From Salinivibrio socompensis S35 (GTDB lineage: Bacteria; Pseudomonadota; Gammaproteobacteria; Enterobacterales; Vibrionaceae): a stretch of 64,000 bases of DNA. A model generated the notes under the pieces. It saw only the letters and a program-made list of their open reading frames with translations, did no database searches and was not told where the DNA came from. The position numbers were made by a program, and so were the translations under genes. This document shows, piece after piece, positions 16,261 through 28,187 of the stretch (within the stretch, counting starts at the first letter, position 1; each line of letters opens with the position of its first letter). The DNA is taken from assembly GCF_000513715.1 (NCBI RefSeq), contig NZ_AQOD01000063.1:14-64013 (forward strand), written 5' to 3'.

Positions 16261-17418
16261 TTAGTCGATAGCCAGCTTTCTCAGTTGGCCATCGCGTGTT
16301 ATCACAATATAGCCATTATCGGTTTGCACGGGCGCTACCGCAATACCATTGCCTTCAAACGATTGTTGAGCAACAAAGTCCCCGGTTTGTGGATCGAGCC
16401 AATGTAAATAACCTTGGCTGTCTCCGACCACGAGATAACCACCGCTTGCCGCTGGCGCGGTCAAAATACGGTATGCTAACTCGCTATTGCGCCACTTCTC
16501 TAACCCATTACGTGCATCTAATGCGAGGATATTATCTTGATCATCAATTAAATAAAGGCTATTGCCCGCCGCAATAAAATCGTTGGCGGATGAAAAATCA
16601 CGCTTCCAGGCTGCTTTTCCTGAGCGTAAATCAATGGACACCAGTTGGCCATTATAGCCCACTGCATACAAACGGTCGCCATCAATCACCGGTGTCGCAT
16701 CCACATCGACAAGGCGATCAATTTCGGTCGCGCCTTTCGGTGTCGAAATTGGGATTTGCCAAATCGAACGACCCGTTTCGATCATCGCGGCGCCAAGACG
16801 GCCATTGGCCATCCCCCAGAATACGCCGCCTGAAACGGTAACGGGGGCGCTTTCACCACGTAAACTTAAATTCGGCACATCATTGGAATTATTCCATTGA
16901 GGCTCACCCGATTCAGCATCCAGTGCAACCAACTCGCCACGGCTGGTGTTCACGATCACAAGACCCGCATCAACCAAAGGTTTCGCCAGAATTTCACCGT
17001 TTACATTGTGTTGCCAAAGACGATCGCCTGTTTCTGCATCTAAAGCATACAGTTCACCCGTTTCTCCCCCAACATACACCTTACCGTACGACGCACTCAG
17101 TCCCCCAGATAATAACGCTGAGGTATCAGTTTGCACCGATCGTTGCCAAATGCGCTCTCCGCTTTCAAGATCAAACGCAGCGACCGTTCCCTGACGGTCA
17201 GCAGCGAAGACTTTATCGTAAGCGACCGTTGGTTGCAGCGCCGAATAATATTGCCCAACGCCGTCACCAACTTGAGCTTGCCAAATCGGTAATGATGAGA
17301 TTTTATCCGTCACTGCGGGTAACAGTGACATTTGCACCACATCTTCTTCGCCTGCACACCCGGTCAGTATCGCCAGAGTCGTGGCCACAGCGGCCAAGCG
17401 CCATAATCCTTTTCTCAT
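16261..17418 (-). CDS. bamB: BamB, outer-membrane protein assembly lipoprotein
   Basis: BamB is a periplasmic beta-propeller lipoprotein of the BAM complex that inserts outer-membrane proteins. The 385-residue product has a signal with lipobox LTGC (cysteine about residue 21) and repeated PQQ-like blades (such as [18 protein letters not shown] and [19 protein letters not shown]). It lies in the conserved hisS-yfgM-bamB-der order. Confidence 0.95.
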   Translation of the reverse strand: MRKGLWRLAAVATTLAILTGCAGEEDVVQMSLLPAVTDKISSLPIWQAQVGDGVGQYYSALQPTVAYDKVFAADRQGTVAAFDLESGERIWQRSVQTDTSALLSGGLSASYGKVYVGGETGELYALDAETGDRLWQHNVNGEILAKPLVDAGLVIVNTSRGELVALDAESGEPQWNNSNDVPNLSLRGESAPVTVSGGVFWGMANGRLGAAMIETGRSIWQIPISTPKGATEIDRLVDVDATPVIDGDRLYAVGYNGQLVSIDLRSGKAAWKRDFSSANDFIAAGNSLYLIDDQDNILALDARNGLEKWRNSELAYRILTAPAASGGYLVVGDSQGYLHWLDPQTGDFVAQQSFEGNGIAVAPVQTDNGYIVITRDGQLRKLAID

Positions 17419-17427
17419 ACCACGCCC

Positions 17428-18021
17428 TTATTGACTGAGGTTATTAAGCTTCATGGTGACGGTTGGGCTGTCTGCGGCCTCAAGCGATGCGGCATAGGCA
17501 CCACGCGCGGCATTGCTATCACCTTGGCGAAGCAAAATATCACCGCGAATTTCTTGTACTTTGGCTATCCAGCTTGACGCGGTAATCTTCTTCAATTCGC
17601 TGAGTGCGGCGTCATAGTGACCAAGCTCCGCCTCAACGCGCGCTAAACGTGTGGTCACCAAACCATAGAGCACGTCATCACTGACGGCTTGCTGAGCCAT
17701 TTGCAGCTGTTCACGGGCACGGTCTAATTCACCTTGTTCAACCTGTTTTTTGGCCAGGTTTAATGCCGCCAGTGCTTGATAGCCTTGATGCCCTTCAAGC
17801 TGACTCAATGCCGCACTGTCACCGCTCTCAATACTGTTTAAGGTTTGCTCGTATTGCTGAGAGGCTTGCTCCTTACTTTCAACCTGTTGCGACTGGAAAT
17901 AACGCCAGCCGTATAAGGCACCTAAGCCGACAACGGCGCCGATCACAACCGCTTTCCCGTTGTCTCGCCACCACTTTTTAATGGCTTCAACTTGTTGCTC
18001 TTCTGTGGTGTAGACGTCCAC
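17428..18021 (-). CDS. yfgM: YfgM-family ancillary SecYEG translocon protein
   Basis: The 197-residue protein has a short cytosolic N-terminus, one membrane helix (about 24-43, VVIGAVVGLGALYGWRYF) and a periplasmic TPR-like helical domain. In E. coli YfgM works with PpiD at SecYEG in handing exported proteins to periplasmic chaperones. The start YTTEEQQVEAIKKWWRDNGK is typical. Located between hisS and bamB, 9 bases before bamB. Confidence 0.92.
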   Translation of the reverse strand: MDVYTTEEQQVEAIKKWWRDNGKAVVIGAVVGLGALYGWRYFQSQQVESKEQASQQYEQTLNSIESGDSAALSQLEGHQGYQALAALNLAKKQVEQGELDRAREQLQMAQQAVSDDVLYGLVTTRLARVEAELGHYDAALSELKKITASSWIAKVQEIRGDILLRQGDSNAARGAYAASLEAADSPTVTMKLNNLSQ

Positions 18022-18033
18022 GATCTGTCCTCT

Positions 18034-19302
18034 CTAAATCAATGCTTTTAATGTGGCAGCGACCTGATCTTGCTTCAGCGTTTGTTGCTCGCCGCCTTTT
18101 AAATCTTTTACCGCTACGGTTTGATTGGCGACTTCGTCTTCGCCCAATACCAATGCAACGGACGCGCCGACTTTATCAGCACGCTTAAATTGCTTTTTAA
18201 AACTCCCGCCACCAAAGTGCGACATCACGCGTAGCCCTGGCACTTGCTCACGCAGGTTTTCTGCCAGTTTCATCCCTGCGACTAAGGCACCTTCGCCGGC
18301 CGTTACCATGTACACATCCACCACGGGGCGAACATCATCTTGGCTGAGGTTTTCTAGCATCAGCACTAAGCGTTCAAGACCCATGGCAAAGCCGACGGCT
18401 GGCGTTGCCTTACCACCGAGCTGCTCAACCAAACCATCGTAACGGCCACCACCACAAACGGTGCCCTGCGCGCCTAAGCTATCAGTAATCCACTCAAAGA
18501 CCGTGCGGTTGTAATAATCCAGTCCACGAACGAGACGGTGATTCACTTGGTATTCGATACCTGCTGCATCCAAGAGTTCACACAAACCGGCAAAATGTTG
18601 TTTTGACTCGTCATCTAGATAATCACTGAGCTGAGGCGCGTCGACAAGGATGGCCTGAATATCCGCATTTTTGGTGTCTAACACACGTAGTGGATTGGTC
18701 TGCATACGCCGTTTACTGTCCTCATCCAGCACAGATTCGTGCTGCATCAGGAAATCCACTAGCGCTTGACGATAATCCGCACGCGCTTGCGGTGAACCAA
18801 TCGAGTTCAGTTCTAGTCGTACATGCTCAGCAATCCCGAGCTCACGCCACATACGTGCCGTCATCATGATCAATTCGGCATCCACATCCGGGCCATTCAA
18901 GCCAAAGACTTCAACGCCAAACTGATGGAATTGACGATAACGGCCTTTCTGTGGACGCTCATGACGGAACATTGGCCCGGTGTACCACAAACGGTGTTCT
19001 TGGTTATACAGCAAGCCGTTTTCGATCCCCGCACGCACACAGCCGGCCGTGCCTTCAGGTCGTAGCGTCAGGCTGTCACCGTTTCGATCATCAAACGTGT
19101 ACATTTCTTTTTCGACAACGTCGGTCACTTCACCAATGGCACGGCTAAATAGATGTGTCGCTTCCACGATGGGCATACGCACTTCACTATAGCCGTATGC
19201 ACTCACGACCTTTTTAATCGTGTTTTCGAGCTTCTGCCATAAAGGGGATTGAGAAGGGAGGCAATCATTCATGCCTCGAATTGCTTGAATTGTTTTAGCC
19301 AC
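18034..19302 (-). CDS. hisS: HisS, histidyl-tRNA synthetase
   Basis: HisS charges tRNA-His. The class II core is visible: motif 2 around [14 protein letters not shown], the histidine-binding [15 protein letters not shown], and motif 3 [14 protein letters not shown], followed by the C-terminal anticodon-binding domain. At 422 residues it is full length and uninterrupted. It is 12 bases upstream of yfgM in the same operon. Confidence 0.97.
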   Translation of the reverse strand: MAKTIQAIRGMNDCLPSQSPLWQKLENTIKKVVSAYGYSEVRMPIVEATHLFSRAIGEVTDVVEKEMYTFDDRNGDSLTLRPEGTAGCVRAGIENGLLYNQEHRLWYTGPMFRHERPQKGRYRQFHQFGVEVFGLNGPDVDAELIMMTARMWRELGIAEHVRLELNSIGSPQARADYRQALVDFLMQHESVLDEDSKRRMQTNPLRVLDTKNADIQAILVDAPQLSDYLDDESKQHFAGLCELLDAAGIEYQVNHRLVRGLDYYNRTVFEWITDSLGAQGTVCGGGRYDGLVEQLGGKATPAVGFAMGLERLVLMLENLSQDDVRPVVDVYMVTAGEGALVAGMKLAENLREQVPGLRVMSHFGGGSFKKQFKRADKVGASVALVLGEDEVANQTVAVKDLKGGEQQTLKQDQVAATLKALI

Positions 19303-19355
19303 GTTAACTTCCGTTACCGATATAATATAAAAAAGGGGAAAAGCTGCCTGATGGC

Positions 19356-20483
19356 TTAGCTTTCTTGATCGATTTGAGACACCTGGATGCGGTTACGCTC
19401 GTCCATCATCGCCGCTTTGGCGCGGATTTTCGCTTCTAACTCATCCACCAAGTTATCATTCGTAAAGCGTTCTTTTTGACGTTTGCCATCGAGGTAATAG
19501 GCACTGCGTTTGTTACCGCCGGCAAGACCAAGATGCGACGCTTCGGCTTCGCCGGGACCATTAACAACGCAACCAATGATTGAGACGTCCATCGGGGTAA
19601 GAATATCTTCAACACGCTGTTCAAGCGCATTCACGGTGCCTATCACGTCAAATTCCTGACGAGAGCAGCTTGGGCAGGCAATAAAGTTCACCCCACGTGA
19701 ACGAATACGGAGAGATTTGAGAATATCAAACCCGACCTTGATTTCTTCAACCGGATCGGCAGCCAATGACACACGCAAGGTATCGCCAATACCTTCGGCT
19801 AACAACATGCCTAATCCCACCGACGATTTGACCGCACCCGCGCGGGCGCCGCCTGCTTCTGTGATCCCGAGGTGGAGAGGTTGCTCAATCTGTTGTGCTA
19901 GTTTTCGGTAAGATTCCACCGCTAAAAAGACATCTGACGCTTTGACACTGACTTTAAATTGATCAAAGTTGAGCCGATCGAGGATATCGACATGGCGCAT
20001 GGCCGATTCTACCAGTGCGTCTGGGGTGGGCTCCCCGTATTTTTCCTGTAGGTCACGCTCTAGTGAGCCGCCGTTAACACCAATGCGGATAGGAATGTTT
20101 TTGTCACGCGCCGCATCGACCACCGCGCGAATGCGCTCTTCTTTACCGATATTGCCTGGGTTGATACGCAAACAATCCACACCATATTCGGCAACCTTAA
20201 GCGCAATGCGATAATCAAAGTGAATATCCGCCACCAAAGGGATCGACGTTTGCGCTTTGATGATTTTAAACGCTTCAGCCGCGTCCATGGTTGGCACCGA
20301 GACGCGGACAATATCTGCACCGACATTTTCTAGCGCTTTAATTTGCGCCACGGTGGCATCGACATCCGTCGTGCGCGTATTGGTCATTGATTGCACCGCA
20401 ATCGGCGCACCATCACCTATCGGCACATTCCCCACATTGATACGTTTGGACGGACGACGTTTTATCGGATTTTCGTTGTGCAT
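19356..20483 (-). CDS. ispG: IspG (GcpE), MEcPP reductase of the MEP pathway
   Basis: IspG is a [4Fe-4S] enzyme that converts MEcPP to HMBPP in isoprenoid synthesis. The TIM-barrel N-terminus ([22 protein letters not shown]) and the cluster ligands [13 protein letters not shown], with a third Cys in [13 protein letters not shown], are present. It is 375 residues and intact. It follows rodZ by 15 bases. Confidence 0.97.
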   Translation of the reverse strand: MHNENPIKRRPSKRINVGNVPIGDGAPIAVQSMTNTRTTDVDATVAQIKALENVGADIVRVSVPTMDAAEAFKIIKAQTSIPLVADIHFDYRIALKVAEYGVDCLRINPGNIGKEERIRAVVDAARDKNIPIRIGVNGGSLERDLQEKYGEPTPDALVESAMRHVDILDRLNFDQFKVSVKASDVFLAVESYRKLAQQIEQPLHLGITEAGGARAGAVKSSVGLGMLLAEGIGDTLRVSLAADPVEEIKVGFDILKSLRIRSRGVNFIACPSCSRQEFDVIGTVNALEQRVEDILTPMDVSIIGCVVNGPGEAEASHLGLAGGNKRSAYYLDGKRQKERFTNDNLVDELEAKIRAKAAMMDERNRIQVSQIDQES

Positions 20484-20498
20484 ATTGACGTTCTCTGA

Positions 20499-21479
20499 TT
20501 ACTGCGGAAGGCGCAACCGAGCCACTTGGCCGGTTGGGTAGCCATCAAGATCAATATTGTCGCCATTAAAGGTAATATTCACCACACCTGGCGCTCCGAG
20601 TACCAATTGGTACGGTGTTTCGCCAGTCAAGGTGATTTGCTCACCTTCAGCTTTTATGCCTGTTGCCAAGCGCTCGCCATTGGCATCGCGCACATCAATC
20701 CAGCAATCTCCACGAAAGGTCATAACCAAGCGGTTTTCGATGGCGCTCACGGTTGTTGTTGGCTCTGAGTCCGTCGATGACGCTTGTGCTTGTGATGTTT
20801 CATGACGATTCGCTTCATCGTTCGTTTGACCATCCGTTTGCGTATCGCCGATTGCCTCGTCAGAGGACGCTGGAGTCGATTGCGCCTCTGCTGCTGATTC
20901 TAACAGTTGCGACGCATCGGTTGCCTCCATAGACTCAGTGTCGAGCCTACCCGCTGTGGTTTGAGGGCCAGCGGCAATGACTCCACTGTCTTGATCGGAG
21001 GGGGTCGTTACCAACTCATCGGCTTGTTCGCTATCCAATTTCGAGGGTAACGATGTTATTGCTTGCTGATTTTGCCAATACCACACACCGGTAATGCCTA
21101 CCGCGATAGCAATGATCACCCAAGACAACCACATTAAACGGCTCTCGCTTCTTTGCCGTCGTGTCTTGCGCGAAAAGCTTTGCATCTTCTGAACCGTTGC
21201 CGCACTGCTCGCATCCATATTGTTGTTGCCCAGAAGCTGGTCGGCATCGATTTGCATTAACTTGGCATAGGATCGCAAATAGCCACGCGTAAACGTGGCC
21301 AGTTGATCCATCTCTGGATTATTGTTTTCTAGGTCCTCGATAACACTGACTCGCAACCGCAGTCGGTCAGCCACATCGCGAACACTCCAGCCCATTTTTT
21401 CTCGCGCTTGCTTTAATACTTCCCCGGGCGCAGGTTGCGTATCTGATTGCGCGTGTTCTTCCGTCTGTTCAGTATTCAT
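20499..21479 (-). CDS. rodZ: RodZ, cytoskeletal cell-shape protein
   Basis: RodZ links MreB filaments to the cell-wall elongation machinery. The 326-residue protein has a cytosolic HTH domain (GWSVRDVADRLRLRVSVIEDLE, about 29-50), a single membrane helix (about 114-132), a Ser/Thr/Gln-rich periplasmic linker and a C-terminal DUF4115 beta domain (DCWIDVRDANGERLATG). It overlaps the end of pilW by 11 bases. Confidence 0.93.
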   Translation of the reverse strand: MNTEQTEEHAQSDTQPAPGEVLKQAREKMGWSVRDVADRLRLRVSVIEDLENNNPEMDQLATFTRGYLRSYAKLMQIDADQLLGNNNMDASSAATVQKMQSFSRKTRRQRSESRLMWLSWVIIAIAVGITGVWYWQNQQAITSLPSKLDSEQADELVTTPSDQDSGVIAAGPQTTAGRLDTESMEATDASQLLESAAEAQSTPASSDEAIGDTQTDGQTNDEANRHETSQAQASSTDSEPTTTVSAIENRLVMTFRGDCWIDVRDANGERLATGIKAEGEQITLTGETPYQLVLGAPGVVNITFNGDNIDLDGYPTGQVARLRLPQ

Positions 21480-22224
21480 TCGCTAAGTACAATTGATATT
21501 CTTTGGATTCTGGAAACCGGCGCGCCAATCGCTGGGCATCATGGGCAGCTTGTTCCGTGTTGCCTTGTTGTTGATAGGCTTTGACCAACAATAATAGTCC
21601 GCTAGGATAGACACCCACGCGTTTATGGAGTTGTTTGATACGCGTGATCGCTCGTGTCTCTTGCGCTTGTTCTATCTCTAACTTGGCAAGTTGTAATCCT
21701 GCACGGACACTCAGCGGGTCATGCTCAGTCGCTTTTTCAAACAAGGCCTTGGCGCTCTTGATATCGCCAGCTTTCAGCTGACAGAACGCGGCATTTTCAT
21801 AACTGTCTGACACACGATGATAATACGGTTGTGCGACTGCTTGCAAAAATGCGTCTTTTGCCTCTGCAAAACGCTGCTGTTCACACAAAAACACACCGTA
21901 GTTATTGTACACATCACCTTTTTCAGACGCTTGCGATAACGCTTTTTGATATAAACGGTCCGCTTGGTCGGTTTCACCGACACGTTGTTGATAATACGCC
22001 ATAGACAGCGAGGTACGATAGTAATTAGGCGCATATTGGTGTGCTTGCTGCAAGTTTTGCTGCGCTTGTTGATAGCGATCACTGTTTAAGTAACCTAGCC
22101 CCAACGAAATTCGTGCCTCTGCCGCTTGAATTTTATCAAACTGAGTGTCGTTTTGCTGTGAAACTGGCGAGGCACAGCCTGCCAACGTGATAATCAACAC
22201 GAATACCCAGCCAGTTTTTACCAT
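21469..22224 (-). CDS. pilW: PilW (PilF), type IV pilus biogenesis TPR lipoprotein
   Basis: The pilotin PilW/PilF directs assembly of the outer-membrane secretin of type IV pili. A signal with lipobox LAGC (MVKTGWVFVLIITLAGC) precedes about six TPR units. I use ATG 22224, behind AGGGA, rather than the ATG five codons upstream. It lies between rlmN and rodZ, the conserved place in gammaproteobacteria. Confidence 0.9.
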   Translation of the reverse strand: MVKTGWVFVLIITLAGCASPVSQQNDTQFDKIQAAEARISLGLGYLNSDRYQQAQQNLQQAHQYAPNYYRTSLSMAYYQQRVGETDQADRLYQKALSQASEKGDVYNNYGVFLCEQQRFAEAKDAFLQAVAQPYYHRVSDSYENAAFCQLKAGDIKSAKALFEKATEHDPLSVRAGLQLAKLEIEQAQETRAITRIKQLHKRVGVYPSGLLLLVKAYQQQGNTEQAAHDAQRLARRFPESKEYQLYLANEY

Positions 22225-22251
22225 GTTCTTCCCTCTCAAAGATCTATTATG

Positions 22252-23372
22252 CTAGACGGGTCGAACAGGGATCACCTCCTGCGCACCCAGTCGCTTCTCA
22301 GCGCGTTTTGTCCGGTCGACAATATCCCCGGCCAATTGGCCACACGCCGCATCAATATCATCGCCGCGCGTTTACGCACCGTGACAGTAAAATCGTATTC
22401 CATTAAGGTTTTCATAAACCGATCAATACGAGAGTTACTCGGTTTATTGAATGGCGATCCAGGATACGGGTTAAATGGGATCAGGTTAATCTTTGCCGGT
22501 GTATCTTTTAGTAGCTCTGCGAGTTGGCGCGCATGCTCCATGTCGTCATTCACATGATCAAGCAAAATATATTCAACGGTCACACGGCCACGGTTGGCAT
22601 TCGAGGTTTCAATATAACGATGAACGACATCTAAGAAAGTATCGATGTCCCAGCGATCGTTAATCGGCATGATTTGGCTACGCAACTCATCATTCGGCGC
22701 GTGCAGTGAAATGGCAAGCGCCACATCAATTTTGCCAATCATTTGCTCTAAGCCAGACACGACCCCAGAGGTCGACACCGTGACGCGACGTTTCGACAAG
22801 CCGTAGGCGTTATCATCGAGCATCAAGTTTAACGACGGCAGCAGGTTTTTCATGTTAAGTAGCGGTTCACCCATCCCCATCATCACCACATTGGTAATAG
22901 GACGGCGTCCGGTTTCTTTCTCAATGCCAATTTCTTTTGCGGCACGCCAAACCTGACCAATAATTTCAGAGACGCGCAAATTTCGGTTAAACCCCTGCGC
23001 GCCTGTCGAGCAAAATTTACAATCGAGTGCACAACCCACCTGAGAGGACACACACAGTGTCGCTCGGTCATCTTCTGGGATATACACGGTTTCTACATCC
23101 TGACCGCCCACTCGCATGGCCCATTTAATGGTGCCATCTTTTGAGTAATGCGCTTCGCTCACCTCAGGCGCTTTGATCTCTGCCACCTGCTTAAGTCTTT
23201 CACGTAACTTCTTGTTGATGTTGTTCATTTCATCGAAGTCATCGCAACCAAAATGATACATCCACTTCATGATTTGGTCAGCGCGGAAGGCTTTTTCACC
23301 GAGCTCATCGGCGAAATAGGCACGCAATCCTTGCCTGTCAAAATCAAGCAGATTTACTTTCTCTGTCGTCAT
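22252..23372 (-). CDS. rlmN: RlmN, 23S rRNA/tRNA adenine C2 methyltransferase (one apparent frameshift)
   Basis: RlmN is a radical-SAM enzyme that methylates A2503 of 23S rRNA and A37 of some tRNAs. The cluster motif CxxxCxxC is seen in [12 protein letters not shown]. The C-terminus is shifted by one missing A near 22372 (CGTAAAACG read as CGTAAACG); repair gives [16 protein letters not shown] and stop 22254-22252. Otherwise the frame ends at 22272. I start at ATG 23372, behind GAGG; an upstream GTG at 23411 is less likely. Confidence 0.93.
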
Positions 23373-23565
23373 TGGGGTTGCCTCGTAAGAACTAGCTATA
23401 TGGTAAGACACGGATATTGGCCTCGCGTTTTCCGATTAATACACCTTGACCCTCGTCAAGAAACCTGTTCGGAACGCGCTTAAGGCGCGAAATTGTACAG
23501 GCTTTAGATCACAGTTTCCACTCTCTATGAGCGTGGTTATTCGATGGGAGGCAGAGAATGAAAGA

Positions 23566-23593
23566 AATAAAAAAAGAGGCTCGCGCCTCTTTG
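23566..23593 (-). terminator. Rho-independent terminator of ndk
   Basis: On the minus strand AAAGAGGCGCGAGCCTCTTT forms a stem followed by a T-run, about 35 bases past the ndk stop. Confidence 0.8.
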
Positions 23594-23627
23594 TTAACTT
23601 TATTAACTTTTTATGTGCGTTTTTGTT

Positions 23628-24056
23628 TTAACAACGAGGATGAATTTCATCCGCGGTGAAAAAATAGGCAATTTCACGCTCAGCAGAGTCTGGGCTATCC
23701 GAGCCATGCACGGAGTTATATTGCATACTTTCTGCGTAATCAGCGCGCAATGTACCGCAAGCCGCTTCTTCAGGGTTGGTTTTTCCCATCAACTCACGAT
23801 AACGGTTGATGGCACTCTCCCCTTCCAACACCTGCACCATAATCGGTCCAGAGGTCATAAACTCGACCAAGGACGCAAAGAAGGGTTTTCCTTGGTGCTC
23901 AGCATAAAATCCCTCAGCTTGTTCTTTGCTAAGGTGTAACATCTTAGCTGCCACGATGCGCAAGCCAGCACTTTCGATACGCTGATAAAGCGTGCCAATC
24001 AAGTTACGCTCTACGGCATCAGGCTTGACGATAGAAAAAGTGCGTTCAATGGTCAT
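23628..24056 (-). CDS. ndk: Ndk, nucleoside diphosphate kinase
   Basis: Ndk balances NTP and dNTP pools by transferring the terminal phosphate through a histidine. The catalytic stretch NSVHGSDS (His about 117) and the start [20 protein letters not shown] are characteristic. 142 residues, intact. It lies alone between pepB and rlmN and is followed by its own terminator. Confidence 0.97.
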   Translation of the reverse strand: MTIERTFSIVKPDAVERNLIGTLYQRIESAGLRIVAAKMLHLSKEQAEGFYAEHQGKPFFASLVEFMTSGPIMVQVLEGESAINRYRELMGKTNPEEAACGTLRADYAESMQYNSVHGSDSPDSAEREIAYFFTADEIHPRC

Positions 24057-24227
24057 TCGCTTGTCCTTTCACTGTCTAAATCAGGCTCACTAGGAGCAAC
24101 AACACGCTTACCCTAGCAAACTTTGTTATCTGTCCCCATCATCAATCCGGTGAAGCGTTAACTGACACAAAAAATTCATCAACGCATCACCGCTTTAGGA
24201 TGGTGAGACTACTTGATGGCTGTGAAG

Positions 24228-25521
24228 CTACTTGGCTTCATTCAATAACACACGCGCTAGGTTTTTACGCCCATCCCTGTGGCACCGACAGCCCATTTGT
24301 CACTGGCGGCTTTACGATACGTCCCCGAGCAGTCGATGTGCATCCAGCCTTTTTGGTAGTCTTCTACAAAATAAGACAAGAACGCGGCTGCCGTGCTTGC
24401 ACCTGGCATATAAGCGCCCGTCGAGACATTGGCAATATCCGCAAACGATGAAGGCAGGAGGTTGCGATGGAATTCGGCCACAGGGAGAGACCACATTCCT
24501 TCCCCTTCTTGCTGTGCTGCCTCCAGGGTGCGATGCGCAAGCGCATCATCAAAGCTAAACAATGCGTGATAATCGTTACCCAATGCCGCTTTCGCCGAAC
24601 CGGTTAAGGTCGCGCAATCGATTAAGAGTTCAGGCTTTTGCTCACTGGCATACATTAAACCATCTGCCAGGACCAAGCGGCCTTCGGCGTCGGTATTCAG
24701 CACTTCAACCGTGACACCGTTTTTGTAGGTAATGATGTCGCCCAGCTTGTATGCGCTACTTGAGATCATGTTTTCAGCACAGCAAAGCACTAATTTCACG
24801 CGCTTATCTAGCCTTTCGCAATCGCCATTGCCAACGCACCGGTTGCGGTCGCTGAGCCACCCATATCGGCTTTCATGGTGGTCATGAAATCCGAGCCTTT
24901 GATGCTATAGCCACCCGAATCAAAGGTGATCCCTTTACCGACTAAGCACGCATAAACCGGTGCATCCGGATCGCCCGTTGGGTTGTAGTCCAGTTGCAGC
25001 ATCGTTGGTTTGCGGGCAGAGCCTCGGCCAACGGTATAAATACCATGCCACCCTTTTTCCAACAGATCCGTGCCTGAAATAATTTTATAGGTGACATGGT
25101 CCGGTGCCATCGATTTAACAAATTCCCCCGCACGTGCTACGAGTTGATGCGGACCGACTTCTTCGGCGGTTTGGTTGATGATATCGCGTACCCAATCCAC
25201 GACCGTTTTCCGTAAGTTAAACGCTTCGGCGTCGTTGTCACTGAGCACGTTTTGCTCAAAAGCGACCTTATTTTTCGGCCCACGAAGCCCTTGATAGAAC
25301 GCCCAGACCAGCTCAAGGGTCCAGTGTTCACCAGTTAGGGTTAAGGCGGGCACGCCTTGTCCTTCAAGTTTACGGGCCGCTTGCTGAACCTTATCGTTTT
25401 GGCTCGCATCAGAGGGAGCATGGATCACGGCATTTCCAGCATCAAATGAGACGAGCGCGTTGTCGCCCCATTGCGCCGCTGCCGGTTGATGCGACAGGGT
25501 TACGTTTAATGTTTCTGACAT
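24228..25521 (-). CDS. pepB: PepB, leucyl aminopeptidase family M17 (two apparent frameshifts)
   Basis: PepB is a two-metal cytosolic aminopeptidase. Metal and catalytic segments are visible: [20 protein letters not shown] and, in the second part, [14 protein letters not shown]. One missing T near 24811 (GGCTTAGAT read as GGCTAGAT) splits the gene at AKGLDKR. One missing C near 24266 (ACCCTAG read as ACCTAG) gives a premature stop; repaired, it ends [14 protein letters not shown] at 24228. It follows the isc operon and precedes ndk. Confidence 0.93.
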
Positions 25522-25610
25522 GTTGCACTCCTTGTACTGTCGCGCTGTTTTTTACTGTACAGCGTGTCTGACTGGGTCGCTTGCATCGAATAAATGACAC
25601 CCAGTTGAAT

Positions 25611-25639
25611 AAAAAAAGCGAGCCAATAGACCCGCTTTT
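25611..25639 (-). terminator. Likely terminator of the isc operon
   Basis: On the minus strand an imperfect stem (AGCGGGTC...GGCTCGCT) is followed by seven T residues, about 85 bases past iscX. Two mismatches make the stem moderate. Confidence 0.6.
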
Positions 25640-25724
25640 AGTAACAATCGTATTTGGCCATAGGTACTGTGCCGAGCCGGTGACGATAACACAAGTATTA
25701 TCAATCACTCACGAGAGCTATCCC

Positions 25725-25925
25725 TCAGTCTAATTCATCCATCCAGCACATGATGATCGCTTCTAGCATTCGCTCGTTAGAACGTTCCGGCTCATCGTCA
25801 AAATCATCCAGTTCCGTGATCCATTGATGCAAGTCGGTAAAACGTACTGTTTTAGGATCCACCTCTGGGTAAGCGTCACAAAGCTCAATCGCAATATCGA
25901 GTGAGTCCGTCCATTTTAAACTCAT
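25725..25925 (-). CDS. iscX: IscX, small acidic Fe-S assembly modulator
   Basis: IscX is a 66-residue acidic protein that binds iron and IscS and tunes Fe-S assembly. The sequence [20 protein letters not shown] followed by [14 protein letters not shown] is characteristic. It is last in the isc operon, 29 bases after fdx. Confidence 0.95.
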   Translation of the reverse strand: MSLKWTDSLDIAIELCDAYPEVDPKTVRFTDLHQWITELDDFDDEPERSNERMLEAIIMCWMDELD

Positions 25926-25954
25926 TGTGCTTCTCCGTCCGTTGCAGCCTTGGA

Positions 25955-26293
25955 TTAATGGTTTTCAGCTGCATGGTTTAGGGTATAGCGCGGAATTTCA
26001 ACCACGAGATCTTCATCGGTGATTTTTGCCTGACAGCCAAGGCGTGACTCAGGCTCAAGCCCCCAAGCTTTATCTAGCATGTCATCTTCAAGCTCATCAC
26101 TTTCATCGAGCGAGTCAAAGCCTTCGCGAACCACAACGTGGCAGGTCGTACAAGCGCAAGACTTTTCACACGCATGCTCAATACCAATACCGTTTTTTAA
26201 TGCCACATCTAGGACGGTTTCGCCCTCTTTCGCCTCTAACTCCGCACCGTCTGGGCACAAGTCCTGGTGCGGTAGAACAATAATCTTGGGCAT
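25955..26293 (-). CDS. fdx: Fdx, [2Fe-2S] ferredoxin of the ISC system
   Basis: This adrenodoxin-type ferredoxin supplies electrons for cluster assembly. Ligand cysteines fit C42, C48, C51 ([10 protein letters not shown]) and C87 (RLGCQ), as in E. coli Fdx. 112 residues, intact. It lies between hscA and iscX. Confidence 0.96.
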   Translation of the reverse strand: MPKIIVLPHQDLCPDGAELEAKEGETVLDVALKNGIGIEHACEKSCACTTCHVVVREGFDSLDESDELEDDMLDKAWGLEPESRLGCQAKITDEDLVVEIPRYTLNHAAENH

Positions 26294-26295
26294 GA

Positions 26296-28142
26296 TTACA
26301 CCTCATCAATGGATTGACCGGCCAACGCATGACGAATCGATTTGTCCATACGACGCGCCGCAAAGGTCTGGCTGGCTTTATCTAGTGCTTTGATCCCCGC
26401 TTCAATGGCAGCGCCATCATCTCCGTTACGCAGCGCGATCAATGTTTCAATCTCGTTCACGAGTGCTTGTTGCTCATCTTGATTAAGCAAGGTGTCACCG
26501 TCTTGCTGCATGGCGACCAACAGCCCTTCGATCACGCGATCCGCTTCAACGCGTTGTTCCGCTAAATAGCGCGCGTCTTTGTCTTCTTCAGCATGCGTGA
26601 ACGATGACTTAATCATATCGGCAATTTCATCGTCGTTAAGCCATAAGATGGCTTGACTTGGATAGACGACTCAACCCCGTTGACTTTTCCATCGCGGACA
26701 CAGACAGCAAACCGTCGGCATCCACTTGGTAGGTGACGCGGACATGGGCCGCACCGGCGGTCATCGGTGGAATACCTTTCAATGAAAAACGCGCTAGCGA
26801 GCGACAACTATCGACATTTCCCGCTCACCTTGTACCACATGGACCTTCATGCCGGTTTGACCGTCTTTAAAGGTGGTAAACTCTTGGGCTTTCGCCACTG
26901 GGATCGTGGTATTACGTGGAATAATTTTTTCCACCAAGCCGCCCATGGTCTCAATACCAAGCGAGAGTGGGATCACGTCCAGCAACAACATATCAGAGTC
27001 AGGCTTATTGCCGACTAAGATATCCGCTTGTGTTGCCGCCCCTATTGCGACCACTTTATCCGGGTCGATACGGGTTAAAGGCTCACGACCAAAAAAGTCG
27101 CCGACTTGATCACGGACTGCTGGTACACGGGTTGATCCGCCAACCATCACGACCTCTAGGATCTCATCGGCACTGATTCCCGCATCTTTGAGTGCACGGC
27201 GGCAAGACATCAAGGTCTTTTTGATGAGGGGAGCCACCAAGGCATCAAAGGTGTCACGTGTCAGTGAACCTTGCCAACCGAGTACCTCGATTTGGGTGCT
27301 GTCTGCCGAAGATAATGCGATTTTCGCTTGTGTTGCAGCATGGAGCACGGTGCGGCGCTCATCACCACTGAGGATCTCAAACCCGGCTTGCTCACAAATC
27401 CACTGCTCTAGCAGATGATCAAAGTCATCACCGCCTAATGCCGAATCACCGCCAGTCGCCATCACTTCGAAGACGCCTTGAGAGAGACGCAAAATTGAGA
27501 TATCAAAGGTGCCGCCACCGAGGTCATACACCGCGATCACGCCTTCTTGGCCTGAGTCGAGCCCATAGGCAATGGCCGCTGCAGTTGGCTCATTCAATAA
27601 GCGGAGCACATTTAGGCCCGCGAGTTTAGCGGCATCTTTGGTGCCTGCACGCTGGGCATACATCAAAATACGCTGGGACAGTGATCACGACGCTTCAAGC
27701 ACATCACCCAAGCTGTTTTCTGCACGCTCGCGTACCGCCCGTAAAATATCGGACGAGCCTTGAATCGGATTAATGGCACCACGTCGCGTCTCGACTTGTG
27801 GCAAGCCATTTTCAGTTTGTGAAACCGATAAGGGAGCTGGGGATACCGTGTTTGAACGTCACCCAACGAGCGTCCCATCATGCGTTTGACCGATACTAGG
27901 GTATTCGCGCTATCCGTTTGTACATGAGGAAGGGCGTCATAACCCACTGAAATGGCATCGCCACCATAGTGGACCACCGACGGGATCAGTGACCGATCGT
28001 GCTCATCGTTCAAAGTGGTTGCGATACCGCTTCGTACCGTGGCAACCAAGGTGTTGGTGGTACCCAAATCGATGCCGACTGCATGCTTATGTTCATGCGG
28101 TGCGGCACTTTGACCGGGCTCTGAAATCTGTAACAGTGCCAT
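26296..28142 (-). CDS. hscA: HscA, Hsp70-type chaperone for Fe-S transfer (about six apparent frameshifts)
   Basis: HscA with HscB releases clusters from IscU. The ATPase motifs [27 protein letters not shown] and [11 protein letters not shown], and the substrate-domain and C-terminal lid segments, are all present, but in different frames. I place indels near 27818, 27690, 27653 (an extra base in GATGATGCC), 26808, 26671 and 26639. Together these restore a normal protein of about 615 residues. This density is the highest in the window, but the protein sequence between breaks is undamaged, which favours sequence error over decay. Confidence 0.9.
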
Positions 28143-28187
28143 GTCTAATCCTTAAACTTTACTGCGTTGACAGGCGAATAGTACCGA